Origin: a virus
Reading direction: 5' to 3' (one strand)
IMG/VR virus record: IMGVR_UViG_3300036801_000312
Span: 1 to 38,010 of that record
Length of the DNA: 38,010 nt
In this document: piece after piece, positions 14,091 to 22,874 of the stretch
Layout: every line of letters starts with the position of its first letter
Position numbering within the stretch: the stretch's first letter is position 1
The notes under the pieces: model-generated
Seen by the model: only the letters and a program-made list of their open reading frames with translations
Databases searched by the model: none
Told to the model about the DNA's origin: nothing
Translations under genes and position numbers: made by a program

Positions 14091-14851
14091 TGCCAGGCCC
14101 CTCCGGCGAACTCGCGCCCCAGGCCGCCATTGTAGAAGTTGGCGATCTGGGCGTTCGTCAGGCTGGCCCCCTTCCAGATACCGAAGGCGTCGATGCGCCC
14201 GTCCATGTAGAGGCCGCTTACGACATTGCGCGCCCCGATCTGGAACGGGCCACCGAAGTTGGCGGGCAGGCTCGCCGCCGTCACCGGTGTCCACGCCGCG
14301 CCATTGAGTGAGGCGTATAGCTGCGCACTGTCCCACTTGAAGCCCAGACAGTACCACGTAGATACGCTGGGGTTGGGCAGGATGTTGACCAGGAAGTTGT
14401 TGCCGCCGGTGTCGTTGAAATTACACTCGATGCGGTTATTGGTGCTGCTGAAGTAGCACCCGACGTCCTGCGACAGGGTGGTATTACCAGTCCCTTTGTA
14501 GAAGAAGTAGCGAAACGTCGTTTTATCGTTCAGGTAGGCCCAGAACGCGACGGTGGCCGTCGTGTTGAGGCGTACTGGCGCGCTGTCGGGCGTCGTCAGA
14601 TACTGACTGGACGCCGCCACAAAACTGCGGGAGGTCCCTGTGCCGCTCCCCGCTCCCGCCGCGCTCCCCGAGGAACCGGTAGTCGTAAGGACAAGCCCAC
14701 CCACCGTATCCGTCTCGTTTGCGCCCGCCGACCCGTTCATACTCCAGAAGGAGGTTGGCGCGGGCAGGTCTATCGAAGGAGCGCTGGCGCCGGAACCGGC
14801 TCCGCGCACCACACTCTTCACCGTCGTATCCACGCTCACGACGCTTGGCAT
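14087..14851 (-). CDS. LamG/concanavalin-like structural protein, 254 aa
   Basis: Residues ~25-250 form a LamG_3-type jelly roll: PAPTSFWSMNGSAGANETD, SRSFVAASSQYLTTPDSAPV, TATVAFWAYLNDKTTFRYFF, STWYCLGFKWDSAQLYASLN and IDAFGIWKGASLTNAQIANF. Such domains on virions bind glycans, so a receptor-binding or decoration role is likely. The start shares one base with the upstream stop (TGATG) and the end overlaps the endolysin start. Confidence 0.8.
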   Translation of the reverse strand: MPSVVSVDTTVKSVVRGAGSGASAPSIDLPAPTSFWSMNGSAGANETDTVGGLVLTTTGSSGSAAGAGSGTGTSRSFVAASSQYLTTPDSAPVRLNTTATVAFWAYLNDKTTFRYFFYKGTGNTTLSQDVGCYFSSTNNRIECNFNDTGGNNFLVNILPNPSVSTWYCLGFKWDSAQLYASLNGAAWTPVTAASLPANFGGPFQIGARNVVSGLYMDGRIDAFGIWKGASLTNAQIANFYNGGLGREFAGGAWQ

Positions 14852-15123
14852 CAGTAGAAGCCCACCAGGCCGCCACAGGTGGTGGCTGTGGCGCGTATCA
14901 GCCGCGCTCGCACCGGATGCCACCCGACCGCAAGCCCCGCGAGCGTTACCACCGTCGGCACGGCGTTCATGTCCCCGACCGGCACGAACGACAGGTCGCC
15001 CGTCGTCCCCACATAGATATGGCTCGTCAGGTGCAGAAGCGGCGTCGCGTCCGAAGGCGTTATCGCGAACGCATTGTCCTTTGGCGTCCCGTGATGACAG
15101 ACCACCGGGTCTTCCAGCGCCAT
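14851..15123 (-). CDS. Spike-base-like protein (RCAP_Rcc01079-type pattern), 90 aa
   Basis: Sequence order DNAFAITPSDATPLLHLTSH, IYVGTTGDLSFVPVGD, then VGWHPVRARLIRATATTCGG follows the pattern of small spike-base proteins found in phages and gene transfer agents. These proteins link a fibre or spike to the baseplate or capsid. GAGGTACTTTAAT precedes the ATG. It lies directly before the LamG gene, which could be the spike it anchors. Confidence 0.75.
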   Translation of the reverse strand: MALEDPVVCHHGTPKDNAFAITPSDATPLLHLTSHIYVGTTGDLSFVPVGDMNAVPTVVTLAGLAVGWHPVRARLIRATATTCGGLVGFY

Positions 15124-15124
15124 A

Positions 15125-15808
15125 TTAAAGTACCTCCCCGAAGATGAGCGCCTGCGTCGTAAAGTCTATCGCGCCCGACACCTCCGCCGCGCCGGCGTTG
15201 TAGACATGCAGTTTCTGGCCCGGAATGTCGGGCACGAAGCGGTAGAGCGGCGTGTCCTGCACGTCGATGAAGCGGGGCACCCCGACCCCATGCACCGCCG
15301 GCCCGAAGTCGAACCCGCCCGCCGGGTAGGTTCCGGTGAAGGAGACCCCCAGAACAAGCGCCGGATGCGGGGCGAGCGGGCTGCCCGCGCGGCGCGAGAG
15401 CGTGGGCGGCACGAGCGCGGCCTTCGGCTCCCCGACCACTAGCGAGCGCGTCGGCAGGCCCGGCAGCCTCCAGGCGTAGTGGCCCGGCCGCGGGAACTTC
15501 ACGCGCCAGAACCCGACCGCCGCCTCCACGGGCGACAGGTACACGGGCTCGCCGTCCGCGTTCCAGCCCATCTCCACCCGCAGCCTCTCCCCCGTGTCCA
15601 GCAGATGCCGCTCCTGGCCCCGGTACGCCGGGTCTATCTCCAGGTCCGGCAGAAGCTCCAGCAGAAACACCTCCACCGCGCCGTTCTTGCTTCCGACCGG
15701 CAGCCCATAGGCCATATCGAGCGTGTACCAGACCTCCGCCTCCAGCGGGTCGTCCAGACCGCCGTCCTGGCGGATCACTGCGTCGAAGAAGATCACCTCG
15801 GGGTCCAT
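15125..15808 (-). CDS. Hypothetical structural protein, 227 aa
   Basis: GGGAGGG precedes the ATG, and the gene ends one base before the spike-base gene. Beta-rich composition (EAEVWYTLDMAYGLPVGSKN, FWRVKFPRPGHYAWRLPGLP, PLYRFVPDIPGQKLHVYNAG). No recognised family. Position between the adaptor block and the receptor-binding genes suggests a tail or neck component. Confidence 0.65.
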   Translation of the reverse strand: MDPEVIFFDAVIRQDGGLDDPLEAEVWYTLDMAYGLPVGSKNGAVEVFLLELLPDLEIDPAYRGQERHLLDTGERLRVEMGWNADGEPVYLSPVEAAVGFWRVKFPRPGHYAWRLPGLPTRSLVVGEPKAALVPPTLSRRAGSPLAPHPALVLGVSFTGTYPAGGFDFGPAVHGVGVPRFIDVQDTPLYRFVPDIPGQKLHVYNAGAAEVSGAIDFTTQALIFGEVL

Positions 15809-15818
15809 CCAACCCTCC

Positions 15819-16544
15819 CTAGAAAATGACCCTACAGATGTCCACGCCCGCCATCGCCACGCCCGGCGTCAGCTCCACCCCGCCCGCCCCGTAGACCCGC
15901 AGAATATTGCTCACGACCGTCGCCAGGAGACCTCCGCGCGGCCGCACGATGTCGTAGTGCTTGCCGTCCGGTTGCGGAGCGTAGGTGGTCACGTTCTGGC
16001 CCGGCACGTACCCGGCGGGGAAGGGTACCACGAACATCAGGAAGCTGACCCCATGCCGGCGCTTCAGCGGGTAGATATAGGCCCCGGAGCCCGACGGACC
16101 CGGCAGCGTGTAGTCCACGAGCAGGTCGCAAACCGTGTCCGTCAGGTGGAGAATAAAGGTACTCCCCACGGCGTACACATAGACCGTGATGCGCGCCCCC
16201 GCCAGGTAGTCCGCCTGCAGCGGGGCGAGCATCGTCTGTTGAAACCCCCCGATCCAGATGGTGGGCGGAAGGTTGGCGTCCGTGTCGAAGGGCAGCCCGA
16301 GCCCTTGAGGGAACACGCAGGTCATCACATTGGCGCTCAACTGACCGTGGTAGATGAAGTTCGGCCCCCCGACCCCATTGCCGCCCGACACATCGTAGGT
16401 TCCCGCCTGGTGGACGCGCGCCCCCGTGATGGTCGCCCCGGCCGGCAGGCGGGTCAGGTCGAAGGTGACGGGCGTGTTGGTGGAGCCCCCCGTGCTGACC
16501 TGGGCTGGCGGCAGCGTGTCTGCCGAGATCGTGGTCGTCGGCAT
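15819..16544 (-). CDS. Hypothetical structural protein, 241 aa
   Basis: TAGGAGCG precedes the ATG. Beta-sandwich-like composition with many Gly/Thr/Val (LPAGATITGARVHQAGTYDV, ARITVYVYAVGSTFILHLTD). The C-terminal segment GGVELTPGVAMAGVDICRVIF looks like a compact end domain. No recognised family; it is cotranscribed with virion genes and probably a tail-associated protein. Confidence 0.65.
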   Translation of the reverse strand: MPTTTISADTLPPAQVSTGGSTNTPVTFDLTRLPAGATITGARVHQAGTYDVSGGNGVGGPNFIYHGQLSANVMTCVFPQGLGLPFDTDANLPPTIWIGGFQQTMLAPLQADYLAGARITVYVYAVGSTFILHLTDTVCDLLVDYTLPGPSGSGAYIYPLKRRHGVSFLMFVVPFPAGYVPGQNVTTYAPQPDGKHYDIVRPRGGLLATVVSNILRVYGAGGVELTPGVAMAGVDICRVIF

Positions 16545-16553
16545 GACGCGCTC

Positions 16554-17027
16554 CTAGCCTGCGCCGTGCCGCTTCGCCTGAACCGTGAGGCTTGCCGGCA
16601 GCTCCACCACATAGCCCTGCGGCTCGTCCGTCGAGGTCCCGTTCGCCTGCACCTCGCGCCTAAAAAAGACCACCTCGTTCCCCGTCATCGGGAACACGCT
16701 GTAGCGGTAGGCGACGTCGCCCCTGATGGGCACGCCCGCCGCCGCACAGCAGCAGACCGTCAGCTCCTCCAGCGAGAGGTCCAGCGCCACCAGTTCTTCC
16801 TCCGCAGGCGGCTCGGGCCCCCTCCGGGGCGTACGGTCCTCCGGACCTGCCCCTTCGTCGGGCTCGGGCTCCGGTTCCCACGGGTCGGTCTCTGCCGGCA
16901 GATGCTCGGGCGTCCCTCCGGGCGAAACGGACTGAGACGAGCGGGACGCCAGTCCCTCGCCTGTCGTCCGGACCTTCGTCTCGTTCTCGGTCGAAGCCGG
17001 GTGGGTATTGTGTGTCTTTCGGCTCAT
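16554..17027 (-). CDS. Hypothetical protein with disordered acidic N-terminus, 157 aa
   Basis: The ATG at 17027 is preceded by AGGAAACG. The first ~75 residues are polar, Pro/Glu-rich and likely disordered (PAETDPWEPEPEPDEGAGPE). The C-terminal ~75 residues form a small domain with CCCA (92-95) and a beta-rich end (GDVAYRYSVFPMTGNEVVFF). Role unknown; probably a minor virion protein. Confidence 0.65.
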   Translation of the reverse strand: MSRKTHNTHPASTENETKVRTTGEGLASRSSQSVSPGGTPEHLPAETDPWEPEPEPDEGAGPEDRTPRRGPEPPAEEELVALDLSLEELTVCCCAAAGVPIRGDVAYRYSVFPMTGNEVVFFRREVQANGTSTDEPQGYVVELPASLTVQAKRHGAG

Positions 17028-17029
17028 CT

Positions 17030-17575
17030 TTACGTTTCCTGTATCTCCACGCCCAGTATCAGCACATCGCCCGCCACCGTGTCGGCCGCCGACGAGAGCG
17101 AGAGGCGGCGCAGGCGCATCCGGCACAGCTCGTGCGCGCCGAGCGACGCCCCCGTGCCCCCGCCGAAGTTCGCCTTCGGCACCGCAATCGTCGCGTAGAC
17201 CACCCGACCGCCCACCGTCGGTACCGCCGTCGTTACCGCCACCGGCGTGCCCCAGCTGTCCGCGTTGATGACCGAGCCGGCCACGTTGGAGGCGAGCCGT
17301 TCGAAGGAGGCCTCCAGCACCGCGCTCCCCGCCGCGATGGGCAGCTCCGCCGCGAAGAGGATGTTGGCGGTCAGGCCCGTCGCCGCCGAGTAGAGGTGGC
17401 TCACCATAAACTCGTAGGTCGCCTCGGTGTCCTGCCCGCGTGTCGCGCGCAGCAGCCGGCGCTTCCCGCCCGCCCCGGACGCACCGTAGCTGCGGACCTC
17501 CTTCACCATCGAGAGCGGATTGTCGCGCGCCCCTTCCCACAGGTCGGGCACACTGAGCGTGTTACCAGTAGCCAT
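17030..17575 (-). CDS. Hypothetical structural protein, 181 aa
   Basis: I chose the ATG at 17575 because AAGGAG lies eight bases upstream; a GTG six bases earlier is too close to that site. Beta-rich, with ATYEFMVSHLYSAATGLTAN, VLEASFERLAS and a closing GDVLILGVEIQET. It lies between adaptor-like proteins and tail genes. The pattern recalls small virion proteins of unknown role; I do not assign a family. Confidence 0.65.
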   Translation of the reverse strand: MATGNTLSVPDLWEGARDNPLSMVKEVRSYGASGAGGKRRLLRATRGQDTEATYEFMVSHLYSAATGLTANILFAAELPIAAGSAVLEASFERLASNVAGSVINADSWGTPVAVTTAVPTVGGRVVYATIAVPKANFGGGTGASLGAHELCRMRLRRLSLSSAADTVAGDVLILGVEIQET

Positions 17576-17593
17576 GATCACTTCTCCTTATCA

Positions 17594-18280
17594 TCATCTA
17601 AAGCCCACGCTGCGCGCATCAATCCGGTCTGGCAACCTCCGCCGCGTCCGACGCTGCAGCTGCGCGTCGTCCTCTGCCAACCACGATTTGCAGTCCTTCA
17701 CCTGCCCGTCGTACTGCTGTCGGTACAGGTTCATCCTCGACCAGTCCTGGGGCTCGCTCGCGTACTGCTCCAGGTGCAGCGTCGCCGCCCGCACCGCAAT
17801 CGCCTCGTGGTAGGTTCCGGGTATCGCCGGAACGTCTGTATCCAGCACGAGTGGAGGCGCTTCCCGCACGCCCCGCACCGTCAGGGTCACCCCGCCCTGC
17901 GAGGGCTTGGCGACCAGGCGCAGCGTCGAGGGCTTCACCAGGTAGTAGCGCGCCGGCGTGTCGGCCGGCCTGACCAGCCAGAGCGGGTCCTTTGCGCGCT
18001 CCGTCTGCTCCGTGGTCTCGTACAGGCTCGAGGTCGTCCCGTAGGCCACGTCCGAGATGAACTTCCACCCCCGCGGGTCGCCTACAGTCGCCAGCGGGTA
18101 CTCCGCCTGATTGACCACCGTCGGGAAGGTCGTCTCCTCGACGTTGTACTCGGTGTCCCAGGAGAAGTCCGCGATGGCGCCGTTCACCAGGTCGCCCCAG
18201 TCCGGGTTCGGCAGGGCCTGCAGGTAGCCGGGCCGCGACGCCAGGAACGCCGCGCGCTGCTGGAGTTCCAGAAAGTTCAC
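17594..18280 (-). CDS. Adaptor-like (head-tail connector) protein 1, 228 aa
   Basis: Probable head-to-tail adaptor. The N-terminus NFLELQQRAAFLASRPG ... PNPDWGDLVNGAIADFSWDT is a clear paralogue of the protein at 18501-19142. Helical N- and C-terminal regions (YHEAIAVRAATLHLEQYASE near the end) enclose a beta-rich middle, the usual plan of gp6/T7 gp11-type adaptors. The GTG start overlaps the KTSC gene stop as GTGA. Its basic C-terminus (LQRRTRRRLPDRIDARSVGF) could contact DNA or the portal. Confidence 0.75.
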   Translation of the reverse strand: MNFLELQQRAAFLASRPGYLQALPNPDWGDLVNGAIADFSWDTEYNVEETTFPTVVNQAEYPLATVGDPRGWKFISDVAYGTTSSLYETTEQTERAKDPLWLVRPADTPARYYLVKPSTLRLVAKPSQGGVTLTVRGVREAPPLVLDTDVPAIPGTYHEAIAVRAATLHLEQYASEPQDWSRMNLYRQQYDGQVKDCKSWLAEDDAQLQRRTRRRLPDRIDARSVGFR

Positions 18281-18495
18281 CGACCCCTCACCTTCTCACA
18301 GGCGCACGCGGGCTTGATGACCCGGTTGATGTGCGCCCCCACCGAGCGCGCCTCCAGCACGTCCCGAAACATCGCCGGGGTCACGTTCTGATAGCGGTAC
18401 AGCCCCCCGTTGTGGAAGCGGACCTCCAGCACGCTCTTCTCGGCATCGTGCGCCACGCTCGCCACGGTCGAGCTTTCCACGCCCACATGCTCCAT
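18277..18495 (-). CDS. KTSC-domain protein, 72 aa
   Basis: A complete KTSC domain: VESSTVASVAHDAEKSVLEV, RFHNGGLYRYQNVTPAMF and EARSVGAHINRVI match the family pattern (SS.i..v.yd...L.v.F..G..Y.Y..V....f..l..A.S.G.f.n). KTSC proteins are small, common in phages, and some fused forms occur with lysyl-tRNA synthetases. The biochemical role is not settled. It is inserted between two paralogous adaptor genes. Confidence 0.88.
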   Translation of the reverse strand: MEHVGVESSTVASVAHDAEKSVLEVRFHNGGLYRYQNVTPAMFRDVLEARSVGAHINRVIKPACACEKVRGR

Positions 18496-18500
18496 GCCCG

Positions 18501-19142
18501 CTACGCTCCTGCCCCGGCCGGGGCCGGCTCGTCCAGACGGCCGTTGTTCACGAGGCAGTCGCGCACGTAGGACTGGTACTCGTCGAGGTAGTCCTTCATG
18601 CGGGCCGAACTCTCGCCCTGCATGGCGATCTTGCCCTGGTACACCGCCGCCATGAGCGCTATGGCCTCGTGCAGATTGGTCGGAATGGCCGTCCCGACCC
18701 CCGACACCTGGCCCGGCTGGTCCGTCGAGGCTACCATGTCGCTGCCCTGCACAACCCCCCAGACCACCATCGCCGAGGCCGCCGAGGGCGCCGGCACCAG
18801 CGCCACGCTGTTCACGCTCTCCTGCACAAACCGCTTCGGCGTGCCCGCCACCGTGCGCCACCCAGGGCTGAGGAAGCGCTCGAAGTCCTGTGAGGAGCGC
18901 AGGAGCGGCGTGCCCGCGAAGATAACATCCAGCACCCGCTTCATCGCCGGCGAGAGCGTGTAGGCGCTCTGGCTGATGACGCTGGTCGTGTTCATCGAAC
19001 CCGACATCACCTCCGCCTCCCAGGAGAAGCGCCGCCACGCCTGATTGACCAGCGCCGCCCAGTCGGGGCTGGGGACCGTGTTCGTCCAGCCGTCGAAGGA
19101 GGCGAGTGTCGCTGCGCGCAGTTTGAGGTCGTCGAAAGTCAT
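18501..19142 (-). CDS. Adaptor-like (head-tail connector) protein 2, 213 aa
   Basis: Shares with the gene at 17594-18280 the opening pattern (L..RAA.LAS), then P.PDW..LVN.A...FSW..E (PSPDWAALVNQAWRRFSWEA), a similar length, and a helical C-terminus (LHEAIALMAAVYQGKIAMQG). It is the first gene after the capsid, the usual position for the portal-proximal adaptor. The two paralogues may form successive rings or act at different stages. Confidence 0.75.
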   Translation of the reverse strand: MTFDDLKLRAATLASFDGWTNTVPSPDWAALVNQAWRRFSWEAEVMSGSMNTTSVISQSAYTLSPAMKRVLDVIFAGTPLLRSSQDFERFLSPGWRTVAGTPKRFVQESVNSVALVPAPSAASAMVVWGVVQGSDMVASTDQPGQVSGVGTAIPTNLHEAIALMAAVYQGKIAMQGESSARMKDYLDEYQSYVRDCLVNNGRLDEPAPAGAGA

Positions 19143-19149
19143 GTGCGTC

Positions 19150-20250
19150 TCAGAGCGTCGAGAGGTCCACCTTCGCGTGGCGCGAATGGACGAACCCCAG
19201 GTGATTGCACATCAGCTGCAGCGTGTGCGAGGCGATCCACGATTTGAGAAGTTTGCGCGGCTCGTTCACCGCGCGCACTTCCGGCCGCTTCTGGTTGTAG
19301 CCGAGCTGGAAGTAGTCGGTGTTGAGGCAGAAAATCTGGCCGACCGTCGAGGTATCCGGCATCCCGGCGTCGTGGACCACATCCGCGTTGCGCCACTGGA
19401 ACGCCCCGAACACCTTGCCCATCGTCGTCTCGTTGGCGGGCGTGATCTGCCCCTGCAGCGTCGAGAGGTAGTAGTCGTAGAGGGCGTTGCCCAGTATCAC
19501 GAGGTCCGGCTTGTCCTTGCCGCGCTCGGCCGAGGTGAACAGGCCGTTCAGGAGCCGCACCGAGGGCGGGGCCGCCGTGCCGGGGTTGAACAGCTGCGGG
19601 ACGACATAGGCGCCGCCGCTCTGGTTGCGTTCGATGCCCCCGACCTTCGTTAAGGGCGTGGTCCCGACCGCCGTCAGCACGCCGCCGCCCGGCCAGGTCG
19701 GGGCGTTCCGCGAGGGCTGCGCGCCGCCGTCTGTTGTGTTCGCGCCGCCGCCGTTCACGTAGGTCCGGATGGAGCCGAGAACGTTCTGCGCCTCGCCGCC
19801 CGAGCCCGCCGCGCCTTCCGCAGCCCACAGCATCGCCTGGTAGGCCTCGTTGAACTTGGTGTTCTCGATCATCATCTCTTTCTGCACCAGGTTCAGCTTC
19901 TCGGTCAGCGACCCTTGCGCGTCCAGGTCGTACTCCCTCACGCCAAATTTCATCGCGAACTGCGCCGGTTTGTAGGAGGCCATCGTCGTGCCGCCGGTCT
20001 CTGTCGCCTCCGGCAAATCATTAAACGCCTCGGTCACGCCCTGCACCTGCGGGCCCGTCGCCACGGGATAGTAGAGCGGGGTGTTCCAGTTGTAGCCGGT
20101 GCCCCCCTTGACGTAGTTGCCCTTGTCGAAAATCCGGAGCAGCAGCGGATGGTGGGTCGAAAACGCGTCCGCCCAGTTCGTCTCCATCCACCGGTCGATG
20201 GTCATCATCGTCAAGTTGTCAAACTTCGCGTTCAGGCCTCCAACAGCCAT
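19150..20250 (-). CDS. Major capsid protein, 366 aa
   Basis: Forms the head shell. Length, position after portal and scaffold, and strong GGAGGTACGGAC ribosome site fit a highly expressed capsid gene. Segments such as AMKFGVREYDLDAQGSLTEK, LVQKEMMIENTKFNEAYQAM, PDLVILGNALYDYYLSTLQG and FQWRNADVVHDAGMPDTSTV followed by QIFCLNTDYFQLGYNQ resemble HK97-fold capsid proteins of scaffold-using phages, including the late DA.MPD.T....I..LNT-type motif. No N-terminal delta domain is obvious, consistent with a separate scaffold. Confidence 0.88.
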   Translation of the reverse strand: MAVGGLNAKFDNLTMMTIDRWMETNWADAFSTHHPLLLRIFDKGNYVKGGTGYNWNTPLYYPVATGPQVQGVTEAFNDLPEATETGGTTMASYKPAQFAMKFGVREYDLDAQGSLTEKLNLVQKEMMIENTKFNEAYQAMLWAAEGAAGSGGEAQNVLGSIRTYVNGGGANTTDGGAQPSRNAPTWPGGGVLTAVGTTPLTKVGGIERNQSGGAYVVPQLFNPGTAAPPSVRLLNGLFTSAERGKDKPDLVILGNALYDYYLSTLQGQITPANETTMGKVFGAFQWRNADVVHDAGMPDTSTVGQIFCLNTDYFQLGYNQKRPEVRAVNEPRKLLKSWIASHTLQLMCNHLGFVHSRHAKVDLSTL

Positions 20251-20332
20251 GTCCGTACCTCCTACGGAACCGTGCTATCTCCGCCTGACAGCGCACTTCC
20301 TGACCATAAATCGCCCGTGTTGTCACTCGCCC

Positions 20333-21199
20333 CTATTTCACCGGGGCGGCCAGGCCGTTGCGGACCAGCGCCGCCGCGATCTGGCTGAAACTCTTTCCTT
20401 TCGCGTCGATCTTGGGTTCGCCCCCGCCCACACTGCGGGGCGTCCCCGGCACCGGCCGGCCCTTCGCCTTCGCCGCCTTCGCCGCTTCCTGCAGCACCGG
20501 CTTGTACAGCTCGTCCACCGCCTGCCACGGGTTTTTGCCCTGATTTATCGCGGCTCCCACTTTGTTCACATCGGGCATCGGCAGCTCGAAGTCGAGCATG
20601 TCCGCGATCACCCGCAGCTGCGCGAAGAGTGACGCCATCTCGAAGTTGGTCTGTGTCGCCTGCAGCGTGAGCGCCTGCGCCGCCTGGTGCGCCTCCTGCA
20701 GACGCCGCTCGCCGTGGATGAGGAAATCCTTGCGCTCCGCCACCGCCCGCTCCACCGGGGTCATCTCCTCCGGGTCCATCCCCTCGAACGGGTCCGGCTC
20801 GGCCACCTGGGCGCCGGCCCCGATAGCCGCCAGGTAGCGCGCCTGCGCAGCCGGGTCCAGCATCTGAAACCAGGCCGCCAGCTCCCCCGCCGGGTCGCGC
20901 TGGAACCGCGCATCGAACTGGTCCACCAGCTCCGCGCGCCCCCGGATTTTCTCGAACTCATCCTGCGAGGGCGGCGTCCACGCCTCGGCCGCCTCCTCCG
21001 CCTCTCCCCCGGTCGCCGCCTTCCGGGCGGGCTTCCCCGCCTCCGGGCTCTCCGGCTCCTCCCCCGCCAGGGCGCGCTCGGTCTCGTCCATCTCCTCGAC
21101 CCGCGACGCCCGGTCCAGCTCGGCGGTCTCCACGGACGCCTCTTCGCCGGCCTCCTTCAGCACCGCCTCGGAAATCTTTGTCAGATCGTCGTCTGCCAT
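20333..21199 (-). CDS. Scaffolding protein, 288 aa
   Basis: Placed between portal and capsid as scaffold genes usually are. Highly charged and helical: an acidic N-terminal half (EAGEEASVETAELDRASRVE, EEPESPEAGKPARKAATGGE), a Gln/Ala-rich helix (RRLQEAHQAAQALTLQATQT), and a basic Gly/Pro C-terminus (AKAKGRPVPGTPRSVGGGEP) that could bind the capsid. GGAGG precedes the ATG. About 80 bases without a gene separate it from the capsid gene; I see nothing there except the capsid ribosome site. Confidence 0.8.
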   Translation of the reverse strand: MADDDLTKISEAVLKEAGEEASVETAELDRASRVEEMDETERALAGEEPESPEAGKPARKAATGGEAEEAAEAWTPPSQDEFEKIRGRAELVDQFDARFQRDPAGELAAWFQMLDPAAQARYLAAIGAGAQVAEPDPFEGMDPEEMTPVERAVAERKDFLIHGERRLQEAHQAAQALTLQATQTNFEMASLFAQLRVIADMLDFELPMPDVNKVGAAINQGKNPWQAVDELYKPVLQEAAKAAKAKGRPVPGTPRSVGGGEPKIDAKGKSFSQIAAALVRNGLAAPVK

Positions 21200-21205
21200 C
21201 GCTGC

Positions 21206-22870
21206 CTAACCTCCACTCCCGTTCCTCGCTCCCGCCATCATTGCCACCGGCGCAGCCCCCATGCCGGGAGGCGGCCCTCCGCCCATCATGCCCGGAGGCG
21301 GACCTCCCATCATGCCCGGCGGCGGCCCCTGCGCGGGTGGGCCGGTCATGGGAACCGGCCCGCCCGACGACGCACCGTCCGCGGCGGATTGCGGAGCAGG
21401 CACGCCTGCGGCCTGCTGCGGCGGGGCGAAGTAGCGGCTCATGTCGCGCTTGCCCCGCGCGCGCAGGTAGTCTTCCACCAGCGCCTGCATGTTCAAACCG
21501 ACCATCGGCGCGATAGGCGCGAGCAGCTGTATGTCCTGCGCCGCCGCCGCCGTCTCCAGCGCCGGGTCCTTGTAGGAGGTGGACTGCTCGACGGCCGTCA
21601 CCTCCGTCACCGCCTCCACCGCCTGCAGGAGTATCTGCTCCTCCGGCGTCGTCGCCTGCGCGAACTTCGCCGTCATCGACAAAACCGCCGTCGCCAGCTC
21701 GTTCAGGAAATACTCGTACTCCAGCCGCTGCTGCGTGCCCCTGGCCCCCGACATCTGCGAGGTGGCGCCCACCTGCGTCGCGAACTTCGGGTCCTGGGTC
21801 ACCACGCCGCGCATGTACTGGTTCACACCCTGCGCGGCGTCCATCGCCGCCTCCATGCGCCCCTCCGCGGTCATCACCGTGGGCGAGAGGTCCTCGGCCG
21901 GGACGCGCTTGATCGCGTCTTCGAGGTCCTTGCACTCCAGAAGCCCCTGCTCGCGCCCGTCCTCCAGCTCCTGTCGGCCCTTCGTGCTGAAGGCCGCCGC
22001 GTTGTAGAGCGTGAGCGTCCCGCCGTGCTGCGCCTGGTTGTTGATCACATCCGTGAGCCGGGTCCGCATCTCCGCGATCCCGCCGCAGATGTCCATGTCG
22101 CCCTGCGGGAACTCGGTCGTCGCGCGCGGGTCGTAGTCGCCCAGGAGGAACACCAGCGGGACCTTGCCGTACAGGTTCTCGGTCTTGGAGAGCAGCGTCT
22201 CCCCGTAGCGCACCGCCTCCGTCGTCTGGTCCCAGTAGACATCCAGCTCGATGCCCTGCGTGCGCTTGTAGTCGGCCCCCGCGCCCTCGTCCTCTTCCAG
22301 TCCCGGCCCCAGTTCGTCCGCCTTGTCGGGCCACTTCGCAAGCGCCTCGTCTCTTGGCATCGTGATGGTGCGCCCGGCGTACCGGAGGTCGTGCCACTCC
22401 GTCACGAACGGGTCCACGAACAAGTCGCTCAGGGACACATGCTCCAGCTCCGGACCCGTCTTCTCGTCCCACAGGTAGGCCAGGCAGCCCAGCCCGCTCA
22501 CACACCGCTTGATCAAGGCCTTCTCGGTGAGCCGCTTCCACTTGCGCGAGGTCCAGAGCGACTGCAGGTAGAGCTTGACGATGAAGGCCGTCTCGGGCTG
22601 CTGGCTGTCCACGTACCAGTCGGGGTTGCCGAACGCGACGGCGGCCGCCTTCGTGTGGATGTTGGTCTGCAGGTAGGGCACGTCCCCGACCGCCTGGTCC
22701 AGCACGCCCAGGTTCGGGTCCTCGCTGTAGAGGCCGAAGCTCTGGCTGCCCTCCTGCGAGGGGTCCACGTAGCGCAGGCAGTTGGCACGGTCACGCGAGG
22801 CGTGCGATTCGATGGCCTCTTTGGCCGCCTCGATGCGCGAAATGATTTTCTGGTCGTCGGTCAGGGCCAC
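21206..22870 (-). CDS. Portal protein, 554 aa, GTG start
   Basis: Forms the dodecameric vertex ring for packaging and ejection. The N-terminal half is helical with the typical portal pattern (RDRANCLRYVDPSQEGSQSF, VPYLQTNIHTKAAAVAFGNP, LTEKALIKRCVSGLGCLAYL, VSLSDLFVDPFVTEWHDLRY); the clip/stem region is CGGIAEMRTRLTDVINNQAQ. The tail is low-complexity, with repeats of PPPGMMGG that could project from the ring. The GTG at 22870 has only a weak AAGAAG site and lies four bases after the upstream stop, suggesting translational coupling. Confidence 0.88.
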   Translation of the reverse strand: MALTDDQKIISRIEAAKEAIESHASRDRANCLRYVDPSQEGSQSFGLYSEDPNLGVLDQAVGDVPYLQTNIHTKAAAVAFGNPDWYVDSQQPETAFIVKLYLQSLWTSRKWKRLTEKALIKRCVSGLGCLAYLWDEKTGPELEHVSLSDLFVDPFVTEWHDLRYAGRTITMPRDEALAKWPDKADELGPGLEEDEGAGADYKRTQGIELDVYWDQTTEAVRYGETLLSKTENLYGKVPLVFLLGDYDPRATTEFPQGDMDICGGIAEMRTRLTDVINNQAQHGGTLTLYNAAAFSTKGRQELEDGREQGLLECKDLEDAIKRVPAEDLSPTVMTAEGRMEAAMDAAQGVNQYMRGVVTQDPKFATQVGATSQMSGARGTQQRLEYEYFLNELATAVLSMTAKFAQATTPEEQILLQAVEAVTEVTAVEQSTSYKDPALETAAAAQDIQLLAPIAPMVGLNMQALVEDYLRARGKRDMSRYFAPPQQAAGVPAPQSAADGASSGGPVPMTGPPAQGPPPGMMGGPPPGMMGGGPPPGMGAAPVAMMAGARNGSGG

Positions 22871-22874
22871 AGTG

